NCBI RefSeq assembly: GCF_000248055.1
Contig: NZ_BAFC01000128.1
Coordinates: 1 to 47,103 of the forward strand
DNA length: 47,103 nucleotides
From: Gordonia sputi NBRC 100414
GTDB lineage: Bacteria; Actinomycetota; Actinomycetes; Mycobacteriales; Mycobacteriaceae
Reading direction: 5' to 3'
Shown here: in pieces, positions 15,784-25,901 of the stretch
How the letters are laid out: the number at the start of each line of letters is the position of its first letter
Numbering within the stretch: the first letter of the stretch is position 1
Program-made: the position numbers and the translations under genes
The notes under the pieces: generated by a model
Told to the model about the DNA's origin: nothing
Seen by the model: only the letters and a program-made list of their open reading frames with translations
Databases searched by the model: none

Positions 15784-18258
15784 CTACCTAAGCCGCGCGC
15801 CGACGCCCTCGGTCGCGCGGGCCACGGCAGCCAGTTTGGCCGCGGTCGCCTCGTCTTCGGTGAGGGTCCGATCGCCCGCCCGGAACTTCAGCGCGAAGGT
15901 CAACGACTTGTTGCCCTCGCCGACCTGCGCACCGGTGAAGACGTCGAAGAGCTCGATGGAGTCGAGAAGCTCTCCGGCGCCCTCGCGCAGCAACGCCTCC
16001 ACGTCTGCCGCGGGCACGCCATCCGACACGACGACGGCAACGTCCTGGAGGACCGCCGGGAAGACCGAAATATGCGGCGCCGGCAGTGTCGCGTCGAGCG
16101 GCAGCGCGTCGACGTCGATCTCGACGGCGCACATCCGCTTCGGCAGCCCTGCACGTTCCAGCACCGCGGGATGGAGCTCGCCGGCATGTCCGACGACCCG
16201 ACCGTCGACGACGACGGCCGCACACCGACCCGGATGCCAGGGCGCGTAGGTGTCGGCCGCCAAGGTGACGTCGACCCCGGCGGCGACGCCGATCTCGCGG
16301 GCCGCTTCAAAGGCGTCGAGGTAGTCGCCGGGCCTTCCGGGACCCCACGGGCCCGCCGGATCACGCAGCCCGGTCAGCGCAACCGCGACGTGCAGTGGCT
16401 GAGCGGGTAGCGAGTCGTCGAGTTGGGCGATCTCCTCGGCGGTCGGGCGTCGGGTCACGTCGAGTTCGGCCACCGGGCGCATGCGGTCGGTGGCGAGAAC
16501 GACCTGTCCGATCGTGTACAGCGACAGGTCGCGCTGGCCGCGAGCAATATTGCGGGCGACCATCTCGAACAGCCCCGGTAGGAGCGTCGTGTTCAGCTCC
16601 GGTCGGTCGGACTCCAGCGGGTTGAGCACCTTGACCGTGCGGCGTCGAACGTCACCGGCGGGCAGGTCCCAGGTGTCGAAGACGCCGGCGGGCATGAACG
16701 GGAACGGCAGTACCTCGACGTAACCGTCGAGCGCGAGCGTACGGCCGATGCTGCGGCGTCGACGCTGGGTTGGCGTCAGCCCGCGCCCGCCCGGAGCCGA
16801 TGGGAGAACGGCCGGAATGTCTTCGAGTCCTTCGAGTCGCAAGACTTCTTCGACGAGGTCGGCGCGCTGGCGTAGATCCGGCCGCCACGACGGGGGCGTG
16901 ACGGTCAGCGGGTCGGTGCCGGTGACCGTGCACCCGACCTCGACGAGCCGAGCTGCGGTGGTGCCGGCCGGATAGGTAACCCCGGCCGTGCGGTCGGGTT
17001 CGTCGGCCGCGATCGTGATGGGCGCGGTCGCCGAAACCGCGATCCGCTCCTCGGAGAGTGGCGACGCAATGGCACCACCCGCGAGTTCGACGATGAGGCC
17101 GGCTCCGCGGTCAGAGCCGGCGGCGGTGATCTCCGGGTCGACGACGCGCTCGAACCGCTTGCTCGCCTCCGACGTGAGCTTGTGACGCTTTCCGGTCCGG
17201 AAGACACGGACGGGATCGAAGGTCGCCGCCTCGAGCAGAACGCGCGTGGTCTGCGGGCCCACCTCGGTGCTCTCGCCGCCCATCACGCCTGCCAGTGCGA
17301 CTGGGCCACTGTCGTCGGCGATGACGACGTCCTCGGGATCGAGCTCGCGTACGACGCCGTCGAGCGTTGTCAGCTTCTCCCCCGACCGCGCGTTGCGGAC
17401 GGTGATGGTCCCTGACAATTTGTCTGCGTCGAAGGCGTGCAGCGGCTGTCCCAGTTCGAGCATCACGTAATTGGTGACGTCGACGATGGCGGAGATCGGG
17501 CGGACCCCGGCAACCATCAGTCGCTTCTGCATCCACCACGGCGAGACCGCAGTCGGGTCGACGCCCTCGATGAGTCGCGCGGTGTATCGGGTTGCGCCGG
17601 AATCCTTCTCGATCGCCACCGGCCAGGGCGCACCGTCGGACACCGAGATGTCGGGGACCGAGGTACCGGGATCGACGAACGGCACGGTGAAGCTGCTCGC
17701 CAGCTCGCGGCCGAGTCCGCGGATCGAGAACGCGTAGCCACGGTCGGGGGTGACGTTGACGTCGATCGCGGCGTCGTCGAGTCCGAGAACCTCGCGAGCG
17801 TCGGCGCCGGGCTCGGCGGTGCCGGGCGCCAGGACGAGGATGCCGCTGTGATCGGTGCCGATGCCCAGTTCGGACACCGAGCAGATCATGCCGTCGGAGA
17901 TGTGCCCGTACGTCTTACGGGACGCGATCTCGAACGGCCCCGGCAGCACGGTTCCGGGCAGAGCGGCAACGATGAGGTCGCCCTCCGCGAAATTGCGTGC
18001 CCCACAGACGATTCCGCGGGGTTCCGACTCCCCCACCTCGACCTGGCAGAAGCGAATGGGCTTCTTGAACTCGGTCAGTTCCTCGATGTGCTCGACACGC
18101 CCGATCACCAGCGGGCCGGTGATCTCGGGGAACGACTCGATGTCTTCGATCTCGAAACCGACACGGACGAAACCAGCGTCGATCTCCTCAGTGGTCGCCG
18201 ACCAGGTCGGATCGCCGGCACGGAGTACCTCGGTGTACCAAGACTGCGGTGCACGCAT
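15784..18258 (-). CDS. pheT: phenylalanyl-tRNA synthetase beta subunit
   Basis: Large subunit of the alpha2-beta2 enzyme. The 824-residue protein has an N-terminal EMAP-like tRNA-binding fold (about 40-150, with CGARNFAEGD), then B3/B4 editing and B5 DNA-binding-like regions (FDADKLSGTITVRNA, LLEAATFDPVRV), a catalytic-like core (RRRSIGRTLALDGYVEVLPF) and a C-terminal FDX-ACB anticodon domain (FPAVLQDVAVVV to RTLTEDEATAAK). It follows pheS by 57 nt on the same strand. The ATG at 18258 gives the standard MRAPQSWYTEV beginning. Length is normal for the family. Confidence 0.97.
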   Translation of the reverse strand: MRAPQSWYTEVLRAGDPTWSATTEEIDAGFVRVGFEIEDIESFPEITGPLVIGRVEHIEELTEFKKPIRFCQVEVGESEPRGIVCGARNFAEGDLIVAALPGTVLPGPFEIASRKTYGHISDGMICSVSELGIGTDHSGILVLAPGTAEPGADAREVLGLDDAAIDVNVTPDRGYAFSIRGLGRELASSFTVPFVDPGTSVPDISVSDGAPWPVAIEKDSGATRYTARLIEGVDPTAVSPWWMQKRLMVAGVRPISAIVDVTNYVMLELGQPLHAFDADKLSGTITVRNARSGEKLTTLDGVVRELDPEDVVIADDSGPVALAGVMGGESTEVGPQTTRVLLEAATFDPVRVFRTGKRHKLTSEASKRFERVVDPEITAAGSDRGAGLIVELAGGAIASPLSEERIAVSATAPITIAADEPDRTAGVTYPAGTTAARLVEVGCTVTGTDPLTVTPPSWRPDLRQRADLVEEVLRLEGLEDIPAVLPSAPGGRGLTPTQRRRRSIGRTLALDGYVEVLPFPFMPAGVFDTWDLPAGDVRRRTVKVLNPLESDRPELNTTLLPGLFEMVARNIARGQRDLSLYTIGQVVLATDRMRPVAELDVTRRPTAEEIAQLDDSLPAQPLHVAVALTGLRDPAGPWGPGRPGDYLDAFEAAREIGVAAGVDVTLAADTYAPWHPGRCAAVVVDGRVVGHAGELHPAVLERAGLPKRMCAVEIDVDALPLDATLPAPHISVFPAVLQDVAVVVSDGVPAADVEALLREGAGELLDSIELFDVFTGAQVGEGNKSLTFALKFRAGDRTLTEDEATAAKLAAVARATEGVGARLR

Positions 18259-18315
18259 CGGTCAATCAACTTCTTTCATCGAGTGGAATCGGTGCGGGTT
18301 GCGGCGTCGACCGGC

Positions 18316-19419
<1,104 letters not shown>

Positions 19420-19569
19420 TCATCACGACCACCTCGATGACGACGAGAGCAGATCAGCAATGCCCGGTCGGAGGCCGTGATAGTTCCTCGTCAAGGTTAG
19501 TCGACCGGCATGGTGCCTTACCTCGACGCCCCCACCAACCCGCGACGATCGATCCACAATTCGCCCGGG

Positions 19570-20916
19570 TCAGCAGCGTCGGGAGCCCGCAGGTGCCCGA
19601 CCCAACCACCGAGCGCCCATCGCGGCGGCGACGCCGACCACCAACCACATCCAGCCGGCGACGATCCCCGAACCGGCCAGGAGCAGAGTCGCGACACCGA
19701 CGACCACCAGAAGCGTCACGATGAGGGCGTCGCGTCGTCTACTCCAACCGCCGACGATCTGCGCGTCCCACCACGGCAGCGGACGGTTCTCCAGGACGGA
19801 CAGCACACCGGTCACCGGGATCATCAGCGCGAGCAGGCATGTCGTGGTCCCGAGAACCGTCGGCCAGAAGAACAGGGCGTGGGGATCGCGATGCAATCCA
19901 CACACCGTGGAGAGGCCGATGATGAGCGCCAGCACCGGCAGGTGCCACAGATACAGGGTCATCGCACCACGGTTGCCGAGCACGACCCACCACCAGACAC
20001 GTGGGCGCGAGGCCACTCGCGCCAGCGGCGCACGCAACGCGATGACCAGTGTGCACAGCACCACTGTGTGCCCAGCGAGTAGCAGGCTCGGCGGGCTCAT
20101 ATTGGACAAGTGCTGCCCTGGGACGGTCACCAGCGACACCTCGTACGGACCGAGGGCCACCAGCGCAATGTCGACGACCAGAGCCGTCACACCCAGCAGC
20201 GCCGCCTCGACCGTCGTGAACAGACGCTTCGCATACGCGACGCCGAGGATCGCCGGGATGATCCACACGCTGAGAAAGTTGACGTAACCAAGCTGACTCG
20301 ACGCTCCGACGGCGATCCGAAGCGTGTCGACGGCTGCCGTCACCAGCCACGCGGCCGCGAGAGCCGACAGCACAGCGCGACGTGACGAGAGTCGTTGGAG
20401 CACCGGCATCACGGCGAGCACCAGCAGATAGGCGCCGAGGAACCACAGCAACTGAACTCCCAGGCGTGCCACGACGTCGGCGATGGCGGTGGCACCGACC
20501 AGCGTCGACACCCCGTAGACGACCAGGACGACCATGAGGTACCACCCGACCGGACGCAGAAGCCGCTGCACACGACGCAACAGCCACTGTCCGGGACGTG
20601 TGTCCGGACGCCACCCGTAGGTCGACGCCGCGGCGCCTGCGAAGAAGAACAGCGGAAGGATCTGGAACAGCCAGGTCATCGGCTGCAGAAGCGGAACGTC
20701 GGCGAGCGTGTTGCCGAGGACGAGCCGACCGTCGGCGATCGACACGGTCAACATGAGCGAATGCCCGGCGATCACGACGACCAGTGAGGTGAGCCGGATG
20801 AGATCGACGACGCGGTCGCGGTTGCCGGTCAGCGCGTCGAGTTCTGCGACCGCGGGGGTCGGGGATGAGTGGTTCAGCACTCCGAGAAGTCTTCGCCGAC
20901 ATGCCCGTTCGATCAT
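19570..20916 (-). CDS. acyltransferase-3 family membrane protein
   Basis: The 448-residue protein has about ten to eleven hydrophobic segments and the N-terminal pattern RVVDLIRLTSLVVVIAGHSL, with the conserved His of the acyltransferase-3 (OafA/NolL) family, and LFFFAGAAAS and LWFLGAYL motifs. Such proteins move acyl groups onto sugars or lipids across the membrane; the substrate here is unknown. It lies upstream of pheS on the same strand with a 190-nt gap, so it is probably a separate unit. The ATG at 20916 lacks a clear ribosome site; a GTG or ATG further in is possible. Confidence 0.85.
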   Translation of the reverse strand: MIERACRRRLLGVLNHSSPTPAVAELDALTGNRDRVVDLIRLTSLVVVIAGHSLMLTVSIADGRLVLGNTLADVPLLQPMTWLFQILPLFFFAGAAASTYGWRPDTRPGQWLLRRVQRLLRPVGWYLMVVLVVYGVSTLVGATAIADVVARLGVQLLWFLGAYLLVLAVMPVLQRLSSRRAVLSALAAAWLVTAAVDTLRIAVGASSQLGYVNFLSVWIIPAILGVAYAKRLFTTVEAALLGVTALVVDIALVALGPYEVSLVTVPGQHLSNMSPPSLLLAGHTVVLCTLVIALRAPLARVASRPRVWWWVVLGNRGAMTLYLWHLPVLALIIGLSTVCGLHRDPHALFFWPTVLGTTTCLLALMIPVTGVLSVLENRPLPWWDAQIVGGWSRRRDALIVTLLVVVGVATLLLAGSGIVAGWMWLVVGVAAAMGARWLGRAPAGSRRC

Positions 20917-20992
20917 GGGTGCAACTACTCAGCACGCGTATGCGTTTCAACTCGATCAGCCGGTGCCGCCCTGCGCCCTAGACTCGACGCTC

Positions 20993-21451
20993 ATGCGATA
21001 CACACTGGAAGATTCCGTTGTCGTCGAGCGCAGCCCGGAGGACGTGTACGCGCTGATCAGCGACGTCACGCGCACCGGAGAGTGGAGCGAACAGTGCCAC
21101 GCGTGTGAGTGGGACAGTTCCGCGCGCGGCGCGGGCGCGACCTTCACAGGTCACAACCGCACGCCGGTACGCGAGTGGTCGACCGTCTCGACCGTGACCG
21201 TCGACGAACCCGCCACTCGCTTCGAATGGACAATCGGAACGAGCGGCACGAAGTGGGGCTATCGAGTCGCGGCCGCCGGAGACGGCAGCACACGGCTCAC
21301 CGAGTACACCGCCTTCTCTGACACCGGCGAAGAGTTCTTCCACGAGAAGTATGGCGACGACGCCGATGACCAGATGAGGATTCGCCTCGTCGCGGCGGCG
21401 GAGGGAATTCCTGCCACTCTCGCCAGGATCAAACAGATCGCCGAGGCGTGA
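20993..21451 (+). CDS. SRPBCC (START/Bet v1-like) family protein
   Basis: The 152-residue protein has the SRPBCC order: a starting beta strand (YTLEDSVVVERSPEDVYALISDV), a WSEQCHACEW turn, several beta strands, and a C-terminal amphipathic helix (QMRIRLVAAAEGIPATLARIKQI). Such proteins bind hydrophobic ligands in a cavity; the ligand is unknown. A -10 box TAGACT (20979-20984) lies 8 nt before the ATG, so the mRNA is probably leaderless, and the longer frame upstream is not needed. It converges with the tsnR-like gene. Confidence 0.88.
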   Translation: MRYTLEDSVVVERSPEDVYALISDVTRTGEWSEQCHACEWDSSARGAGATFTGHNRTPVREWSTVSTVTVDEPATRFEWTIGTSGTKWGYRVAAAGDGSTRLTEYTAFSDTGEEFFHEKYGDDADDQMRIRLVAAAEGIPATLARIKQIAEA

Positions 21452-21466
21452 GCGCTGCGCTACAAC

Positions 21467-22261
21467 CTAGCGGGCTTGTACTCGCGCGCTCTCGTAGAGA
21501 CAGATCGACGCTGCCGACGCGAGATTGAGGCTCTCGGCGCGACCGCGGATCGGAATGGACACCCGGTGGTCGGCCGCCCGCGCGAGTGGTGCGGACAACC
21601 CGTGAGCCTCGTTGCCGAACAGCCAGGCGGTCGGCTCGGCGAGGACGTCTGAGGCGTCGTCGAGCACGAGCTCACCGTCGGCCGACGTCGCGAGGATCGT
21701 GATGCCTGCCGACCTCACCGACGACAGCGCCGCGTCGACGTCTCGCTCCCGCACGATCGGCAGATGGAAGACGCTGCCCGCGCTCGCGCGTACGCACTTC
21801 CCGTTGTGCGGGTCCACCGCATCGCCGAGCAACAGCACGGCGTCGGCGCCCATCGCGTCGGCTGTGCGGATCAGCGTCCCGGCATTACCTGGTTCACGCG
21901 GCTCGACGGCCACAGCCAGTAGGCGTGGACCGGACGACAGCACGTCGCCAAGCGACGCGTCGAGCAACTCGGCGAGAGCGAAGATTCCGGGCGGCGTCGT
22001 CGCTTCCGAGAGTTTCCCGGCGGCTCGATCCGACAGTCCGACGACGTCGATGCCTGCGCCGGATGCGTCGCCGAGGACGTCGGCGTGCCGGTCGGCGTCA
22101 CTCTCGCGGACGAGGACCTGCAGTGCCCGACCGCTCTCCAGGGCGGCGGCAACCGCATTGGAGCCTTCCACGAGGAAACGTCCCTCGGCACGCCGTGCCG
22201 ACGCCCGATGGAGCTTTGCATACGACACGACCCGCGAGGATCGTTCGGACAGGATCTCCAT
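21467..22261 (-). CDS. TrmH/SpoU family RNA methyltransferase (tsnR-like)
   Basis: The 264-residue SPOUT methyltransferase has an N-terminal substrate-binding part (VSYAKLHRASARRAEGRFLVEG) and the three SpoU motifs: NAGTLIRTADAMGADAV, WLFGNEAHGLS and IPIRGRAESLNLASAASICLYE. It probably methylates a ribose 2'-OH in rRNA or tRNA. The position right after rplT (55-nt gap) equals that of Rv1644 (tsnR) in M. tuberculosis. The ATG at 22261 matches the family N-terminus; a longer frame upstream overlaps rplT and is discarded. The exact RNA target cannot be read from the sequence. Confidence 0.93.
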   Translation of the reverse strand: MEILSERSSRVVSYAKLHRASARRAEGRFLVEGSNAVAAALESGRALQVLVRESDADRHADVLGDASGAGIDVVGLSDRAAGKLSEATTPPGIFALAELLDASLGDVLSSGPRLLAVAVEPREPGNAGTLIRTADAMGADAVLLLGDAVDPHNGKCVRASAGSVFHLPIVRERDVDAALSSVRSAGITILATSADGELVLDDASDVLAEPTAWLFGNEAHGLSAPLARAADHRVSIPIRGRAESLNLASAASICLYESARVQAR

Positions 22262-22316
22262 CAGATGATGTCCGTGATCACTCGCGGGTCGTGTGCGACG
22301 TGTTCGATGTGAACGC

Positions 22317-22697
22317 TCAGGCTGCGGGAGCGTTGACGTCGGCCGGCAGCGCCTTGCGGGCAACCTCGACCAGGCCGGTGAAGGCCTCGGGGTCGGTCAC
22401 GGCGATGTCGGCGAGCACCTTGCGGTCAACCTCGACACCAGCGGCCTTGAGGCCCTGGATGAAGCGGTTGTAGGTGATGTCGTTGGCGCGGGCCGCAGCG
22501 TTGATACGCGCGATCCACAGCTTGCGGAACTCACCCTTGCGGGCGCGACGGTCCCGGTAGGCGTAAGTCATCGAGTGGAGCTGCTGCTCCTTGGCCTTGC
22601 GGTACAAGCGCGAGCGTTGCCCGCGGTATCCCTTGGAGGCCTCCAGCGTCGAACGACGCTTCTTCTGGGCGTTGACAGCCCTTTTCACGCGTGCCAT
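22317..22697 (-). CDS. rplT: 50S ribosomal protein L20
   Basis: The 126-residue protein opens [15 protein letters not shown], continues with [18 protein letters not shown] and has the signature [28 protein letters not shown] (quoted in part), all typical of L20. It is an early 23S rRNA assembly protein. AGAGGAAC lies 7 nt before the ATG. The gene ends the infC-rpmI-rplT unit, with rpmI 40 nt upstream. Its C-terminal tail is slightly longer than in E. coli. Confidence 0.98.
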   Translation of the reverse strand: MARVKRAVNAQKKRRSTLEASKGYRGQRSRLYRKAKEQQLHSMTYAYRDRRARKGEFRKLWIARINAAARANDITYNRFIQGLKAAGVEVDRKVLADIAVTDPEAFTGLVEVARKALPADVNAPAA

Positions 22698-22737
22698 GTC
22701 AGTTCCTCTTGTTCGTCAGATGTGGTGGTCGGGTGCG

Positions 22738-22932
22738 TCAGCGGTTGAGCAGTCGCTTGATACGCGGTGCGTCGTTCTCACTCACCACGGCGATGCCGTC
22801 GAGACGACGGGTACGGCGAGAGGACTTGTGCTCCAGGAGGTGGCGACGGTTGGCCTTCTGGCGGACGATCTTTCCGCTGCCGGTCACCTTGAAGCGCTTG
22901 GCTGTGCCCTTGTGGGTCTTGCTCTTCGGCAT
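22738..22932 (-). CDS. rpmI: 50S ribosomal protein L35
   Basis: The 64-residue basic protein begins [20 protein letters not shown] and ends RIKRLLNR, the complete L35 pattern. AAGGAAAG lies 6 nt before the ATG; the frame continuing upstream to 22965 is not needed. It lies between infC (105 nt away, with two hairpins in the gap) and rplT. Confidence 0.97.
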   Translation of the reverse strand: MPKSKTHKGTAKRFKVTGSGKIVRQKANRRHLLEHKSSRRTRRLDGIAVVSENDAPRIKRLLNR

Positions 22933-22950
22933 GTTCTTTCCTTCATTCGA

Positions 22951-23030
22951 GCGGACGCAAGCCACACCCGCGGTTGTCGGGTGCGGTATGCGTCCGCAGT
23001 GGTTCTCCGACGGTCCGTTCTCACGGACCG
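22951..23030 (-). promoter_or_regulatory. two hairpins in the infC-rpmI gap
   Basis: CGGTCCGT (23011-23018) pairs with ACGGACCG (23023-23030) around TCTC, just after the infC stop. A second, nested hairpin follows: GCGGACGCA (22951-22959) with TGCGTCCGC (22989-22997), and CACCCG (22965-22970) with CGGGTG (22978-22983) inside. Neither has a strong T run. They could tune the read-through from infC to rpmI-rplT or bind L20. Confidence 0.5.
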
Positions 23031-23037
23031 CATCGGC

Positions 23038-23631
<594 letters not shown>

Positions 23632-23930
23632 GGGGCCTCCTTGATAAAACCTGACAGGGGTGGCCGTCGCGGAGTGGTCGGTGGCCGCGCATGGAAAGGG
23701 GCTCTCAGCAGAAGAGCCCCGAGATGGTGTTCACCATCGTCAGGGCTCCGATACCGACCGGTCTGCACACCATTGGATGCGCATCGCCGACGGCGTGGAA
23801 AGACCACGCCTATCGGCGGGACCGGACCGTACAACTGCGTGAATCGCGTGTGCGGCAAGCGCACATATTCGACGCGTCGTAGCGGTGGGAGCGGAACTCC
23901 ACTTGCGACCCCGGCGCCAACCGGGGCGGT
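23632..23930 (-). promoter_or_regulatory. structured 5' leader of infC with attenuator-like hairpin
   Basis: This 300-nt stretch holds no gene. In minus-strand order it has a long hairpin at 23785-23818 (GGCGTGG/CCACGCC with flanking CGCCGA/TCGGCG), a short one at 23723-23738 (GATGGTG/CACCATC) and GGGGCTCT/AGAGCCCC at 23698-23720 followed by TTTCC, which looks like an intrinsic terminator ahead of the ribosome site AAGGAGG. A further hairpin (GTGCG/CGCAC) lies near 23850. The order, promoter region - hairpins - terminator - infC, suggests transcription attenuation; the ligand or sensor is not known. Confidence 0.6.
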
Positions 23931-23953
23931 CGTGCTATGAAAGTCTATCAGTC

Positions 23954-24394
23954 ATGCCCGAGAACACCTATTCGCCTTCGGGCGACGATGCAGGTGACGA
24001 CCTCACCGGCGTTCCGAACAACGATTCCGCGCGTCCGGACGTGACTACTTCCACAGACGATGATGACAACGTCCGTGACATGGCCGACATTCCCTCGATC
24101 GAGGTCGTGACCCGGGCCATCGTCATGTTGATGAGCGCGTCGGCGGAGAAGCTCGGCCTGGCGCCGGGGGCATCCGAGGACGACGCGGATCTCGATGAAG
24201 CCCGCAAACTCATCACCGCACTGGCCGGGCTCGTCGACGCGGCCAAACCAGATCTCGGCGTGCACGCCGCCCCCATCCGAGACGGCCTCAAGCAACTGCA
24301 GCTGGCGTTCCGCGATGCGAGCGCATACCCGGACGAGCCTGGCGAAGGCCCCGGCGAGAAGTACACCGGACCGGTTCGAGACCGTCGTCGGTGA
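23954..24394 (+). CDS. DUF1844 domain protein
   Basis: The 146-residue protein has a 40-residue acidic Asp/Thr-rich N-terminus, then the DUF1844 core with IPSIEVVTRAIVMLMSASAEKLGLAPG and a helix DEARKLITALAGLVDAAKP, followed by a Pro/Gly-rich basic tail. Members are widespread in actinobacteria next to infC; function is unknown. The ATG at 23954 has a TATGAA -10-like box 12 nt upstream. It is divergent from infC, so the 320-nt region between them holds both promoters. Confidence 0.86.
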   Translation: MPENTYSPSGDDAGDDLTGVPNNDSARPDVTTSTDDDDNVRDMADIPSIEVVTRAIVMLMSASAEKLGLAPGASEDDADLDEARKLITALAGLVDAAKPDLGVHAAPIRDGLKQLQLAFRDASAYPDEPGEGPGEKYTGPVRDRRR

Positions 24395-24424
24395 CGCTCG
24401 CGTTGGCCGCGAATTCACCGCGAT

Positions 24425-24443
24425 GTAGGTAGCGCTTACCTAA
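24425..24443 (+). promoter_or_regulatory. possible IdeR/DtxR iron box
   Basis: GTAGGTAGCGCTTACCTAA matches the IdeR/DtxR consensus (TTAGGTTAGSCTAACCTAA) at 14 of 19 positions, including both TAGG / CCTAA ends. It lies about 55 nt before a TAGATT -10 box (24498-24503) for the DUF1540 gene. The following GTTTTCG also allows a weak terminator for the DUF1844 gene. Confidence 0.42.
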
Positions 24444-24552
24444 CGTTTTCGCAGGTCAGGCAGCCTTTGCTTGCTGGAAAGGGTCAACGGACTCACCTAG
24501 ATTGGAAGGCAGGGCAGATACCCGCCCGCCAACCTCGATCCAGGAGTTCACG

Positions 24553-24852
24553 ATGGCCACGCTCGAAATGCCACATGTCGCCGAATGCACCGTCAGTGAG
24601 TGTTCCTACAACCACGACGGCTGTCACGCGTTCGCGATCAACGTCAGCGGAACCAACGGCACTGCCGACTGCGCGACGTTCATCCCCCTGACAACTCGCG
24701 GCGGCCTCGACCGCGTCTCCACCCAGGTCGGCGCATGCCAGCGGGTCGACTGCGAGCACAACGCGAATCTCGAATGCACGGCCACCGCGGTCCGTATCGG
24801 TGCAGGCGAGAGTTCCGACACCGCGAACTGCCTCACCTACTCCCCTCGCTGA
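24553..24852 (+). CDS. double DUF1540 cysteine-rich protein
   Basis: The 99-residue protein holds two copies of the DUF1540 pattern: VAECTVSECSYNHDGCHAFAI with a later C, and VGACQRVDCEHNANLECTATAV with a later C. Each copy has four cysteines spaced as in small metal-binding modules. Function is unknown; metal binding is inferred from the Cys spacing. A good ribosome site (GGAG) lies 8 nt before the ATG at 24553. Promoter TAGATT at 24498-24503; a possible iron box is upstream. Confidence 0.88.
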   Translation: MATLEMPHVAECTVSECSYNHDGCHAFAINVSGTNGTADCATFIPLTTRGGLDRVSTQVGACQRVDCEHNANLECTATAVRIGAGESSDTANCLTYSPR

Positions 24853-24958
24853 CGGCTTCGCGTCACCAGACCACTCTGCAGCCCTCGACGGACGTCGTGC
24901 GGGTCATTCTGTGACCAGCGCGGCGTCCGTCGTTTCGTATGCGGGCTAGCCTGAATCC

Positions 24959-25345
24959 ATGACCTCCGAAGGTGCGCACGACCACGACCCGGCCGATCCG
25001 ACGCGGACAACCTCCCCGGCCGACGGCACAGAGCCCGTGGGAGAGGTCATCGACGCCGAGATCCTGGAAACGGAAGTCGTCGACACCGCCTCTCCCGGAT
25101 CTAGCTTTCCCGGCTCGACGACCATTTCGAGTCCCGGGCATATCGATCCCGACTACAGCGAGCAGGGTGTGCCGAGTTTCGATTTCGTCCGCGACAAGAT
25201 CGAGAAGCGCATCTCGACCGCGATCGGTTCCCAGGAGTTGGCTGAGGGCACGCCCGAGGGCCAGGGCGTCGACGACATGATGCGCAAGCGCGACGAGGCC
25301 GCGAAGAAGAAGCTCGACGAGATCCGAAAGTCCATGGGGCACTGA
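24959..25345 (+). CDS. hypothetical protein with acidic N-terminus and basic C-terminal helix
   Basis: I do not recognise a named domain. The 128-residue protein is acidic and probably disordered for its first 65 residues, followed by FDFVRDKIEKRISTAIGSQE and a charged helical end DDMMRKRDEAAKKKLDEIRK. It has no signal peptide and no membrane segment. A TAGCCT -10 box (24947-24952) is 6 nt before the ATG, so the mRNA should be leaderless. It converges with the Lrp-type gene. Confidence 0.75.
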   Translation: MTSEGAHDHDPADPTRTTSPADGTEPVGEVIDAEILETEVVDTASPGSSFPGSTTISSPGHIDPDYSEQGVPSFDFVRDKIEKRISTAIGSQELAEGTPEGQGVDDMMRKRDEAAKKKLDEIRKSMGH

Positions 25346-25404
25346 CACTCCCCACCACTCTTCTCCCCCGGCCTCGGTGAACCTCGCGCCGGCGGCGAAC
25401 CCAG

Positions 25405-25833
25405 TCAGTGATCCGGCCGCAGCGCGATGCGCGTCTGGGTCTGCGCGGCACCGGCGTCGCTCTTGAGCCGCCGAAGCAGTCTGTCGAGTCCCGCGGTGTC
25501 GGCCACCGATACCTGCAGCAGGTAGTCGTAAGGGCCGGTCACGTGGACCGCGTCGCGCACCATCGCCTCACGTTGCGCCCACCGCAAGAACTCCTCCGAG
25601 TCGCGATCAGGGTGCAGCCGTACGTCGATGAACGCTTCGATCCCGGCCGGTGACGGTGCGTCATCGGTGCTGATCACCGCGCGATAGCCGAGGATGACAC
25701 CGTCGCGCTCGAGGCGTCGCACCCGCGCTGCGGCACTGTTGGTTCCAAGCCCCACAAGCCGACCGAGCGCACTGAACGATGCGCGACCATCATGGCGAAG
25801 TACCTCTATGATCTGTCGGTCGATCGGGTCCAC
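25405..25833 (-). CDS. Lrp/AsnC family transcriptional regulator
   Basis: The 142-residue protein has an N-terminal winged helix (DPIDRQIIEVLRHDGRASFSALG, recognition helix SAAARVRRLERDGVI) and a C-terminal RAM ligand domain (AFIDVRLHPD to VTGPYDYLLQVSV). It probably senses an amino acid. The GTG start at 25833 has a TATTTT -10 box 4 nt upstream, so the mRNA is probably leaderless. It is divergent from a LysE-type exporter, a classical regulator/exporter pair, so control of that gene is inferred. Confidence 0.93.
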   Translation of the reverse strand: MDPIDRQIIEVLRHDGRASFSALGRLVGLGTNSAAARVRRLERDGVILGYRAVISTDDAPSPAGIEAFIDVRLHPDRDSEEFLRWAQREAMVRDAVHVTGPYDYLLQVSVADTAGLDRLLRRLKSDAGAAQTQTRIALRPDH

Positions 25834-25836
25834 ATC

Positions 25837-25847
25837 GAAAATATTTC
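25837..25847. promoter_or_regulatory. possible Lrp operator in the divergent region
   Basis: GAAAATATTTC is an AT-rich near-palindrome in a GC-rich background, overlapping the -10 of the Lrp gene and about 55 nt before the exporter gene. Lrp-type sites are AT-rich and loosely palindromic. Evidence is weak beyond position and composition. Confidence 0.4.
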
Positions 25848-25901
25848 AGTCGAAGCGACATTCTTTAGGCATCGTCATCAACCGCGGTCGATGGTGGTCA
25901 G

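Noticed and set aside
23840..23862. Second RAE near infC (GTGCGGCAAGCGCAC)
   Set aside because: Only GCGGCAAG is shared; the arms GTGCG/CGCAC differ from the RAE flanks and it fits an ordinary leader hairpin better.
24425..24455. Intrinsic terminator of the DUF1844 gene
   Set aside because: The stem TAGGTA/TACCTA is only 6 bp and AT-rich for this genome; the same bases fit an IdeR-type box better, although both readings remain possible.
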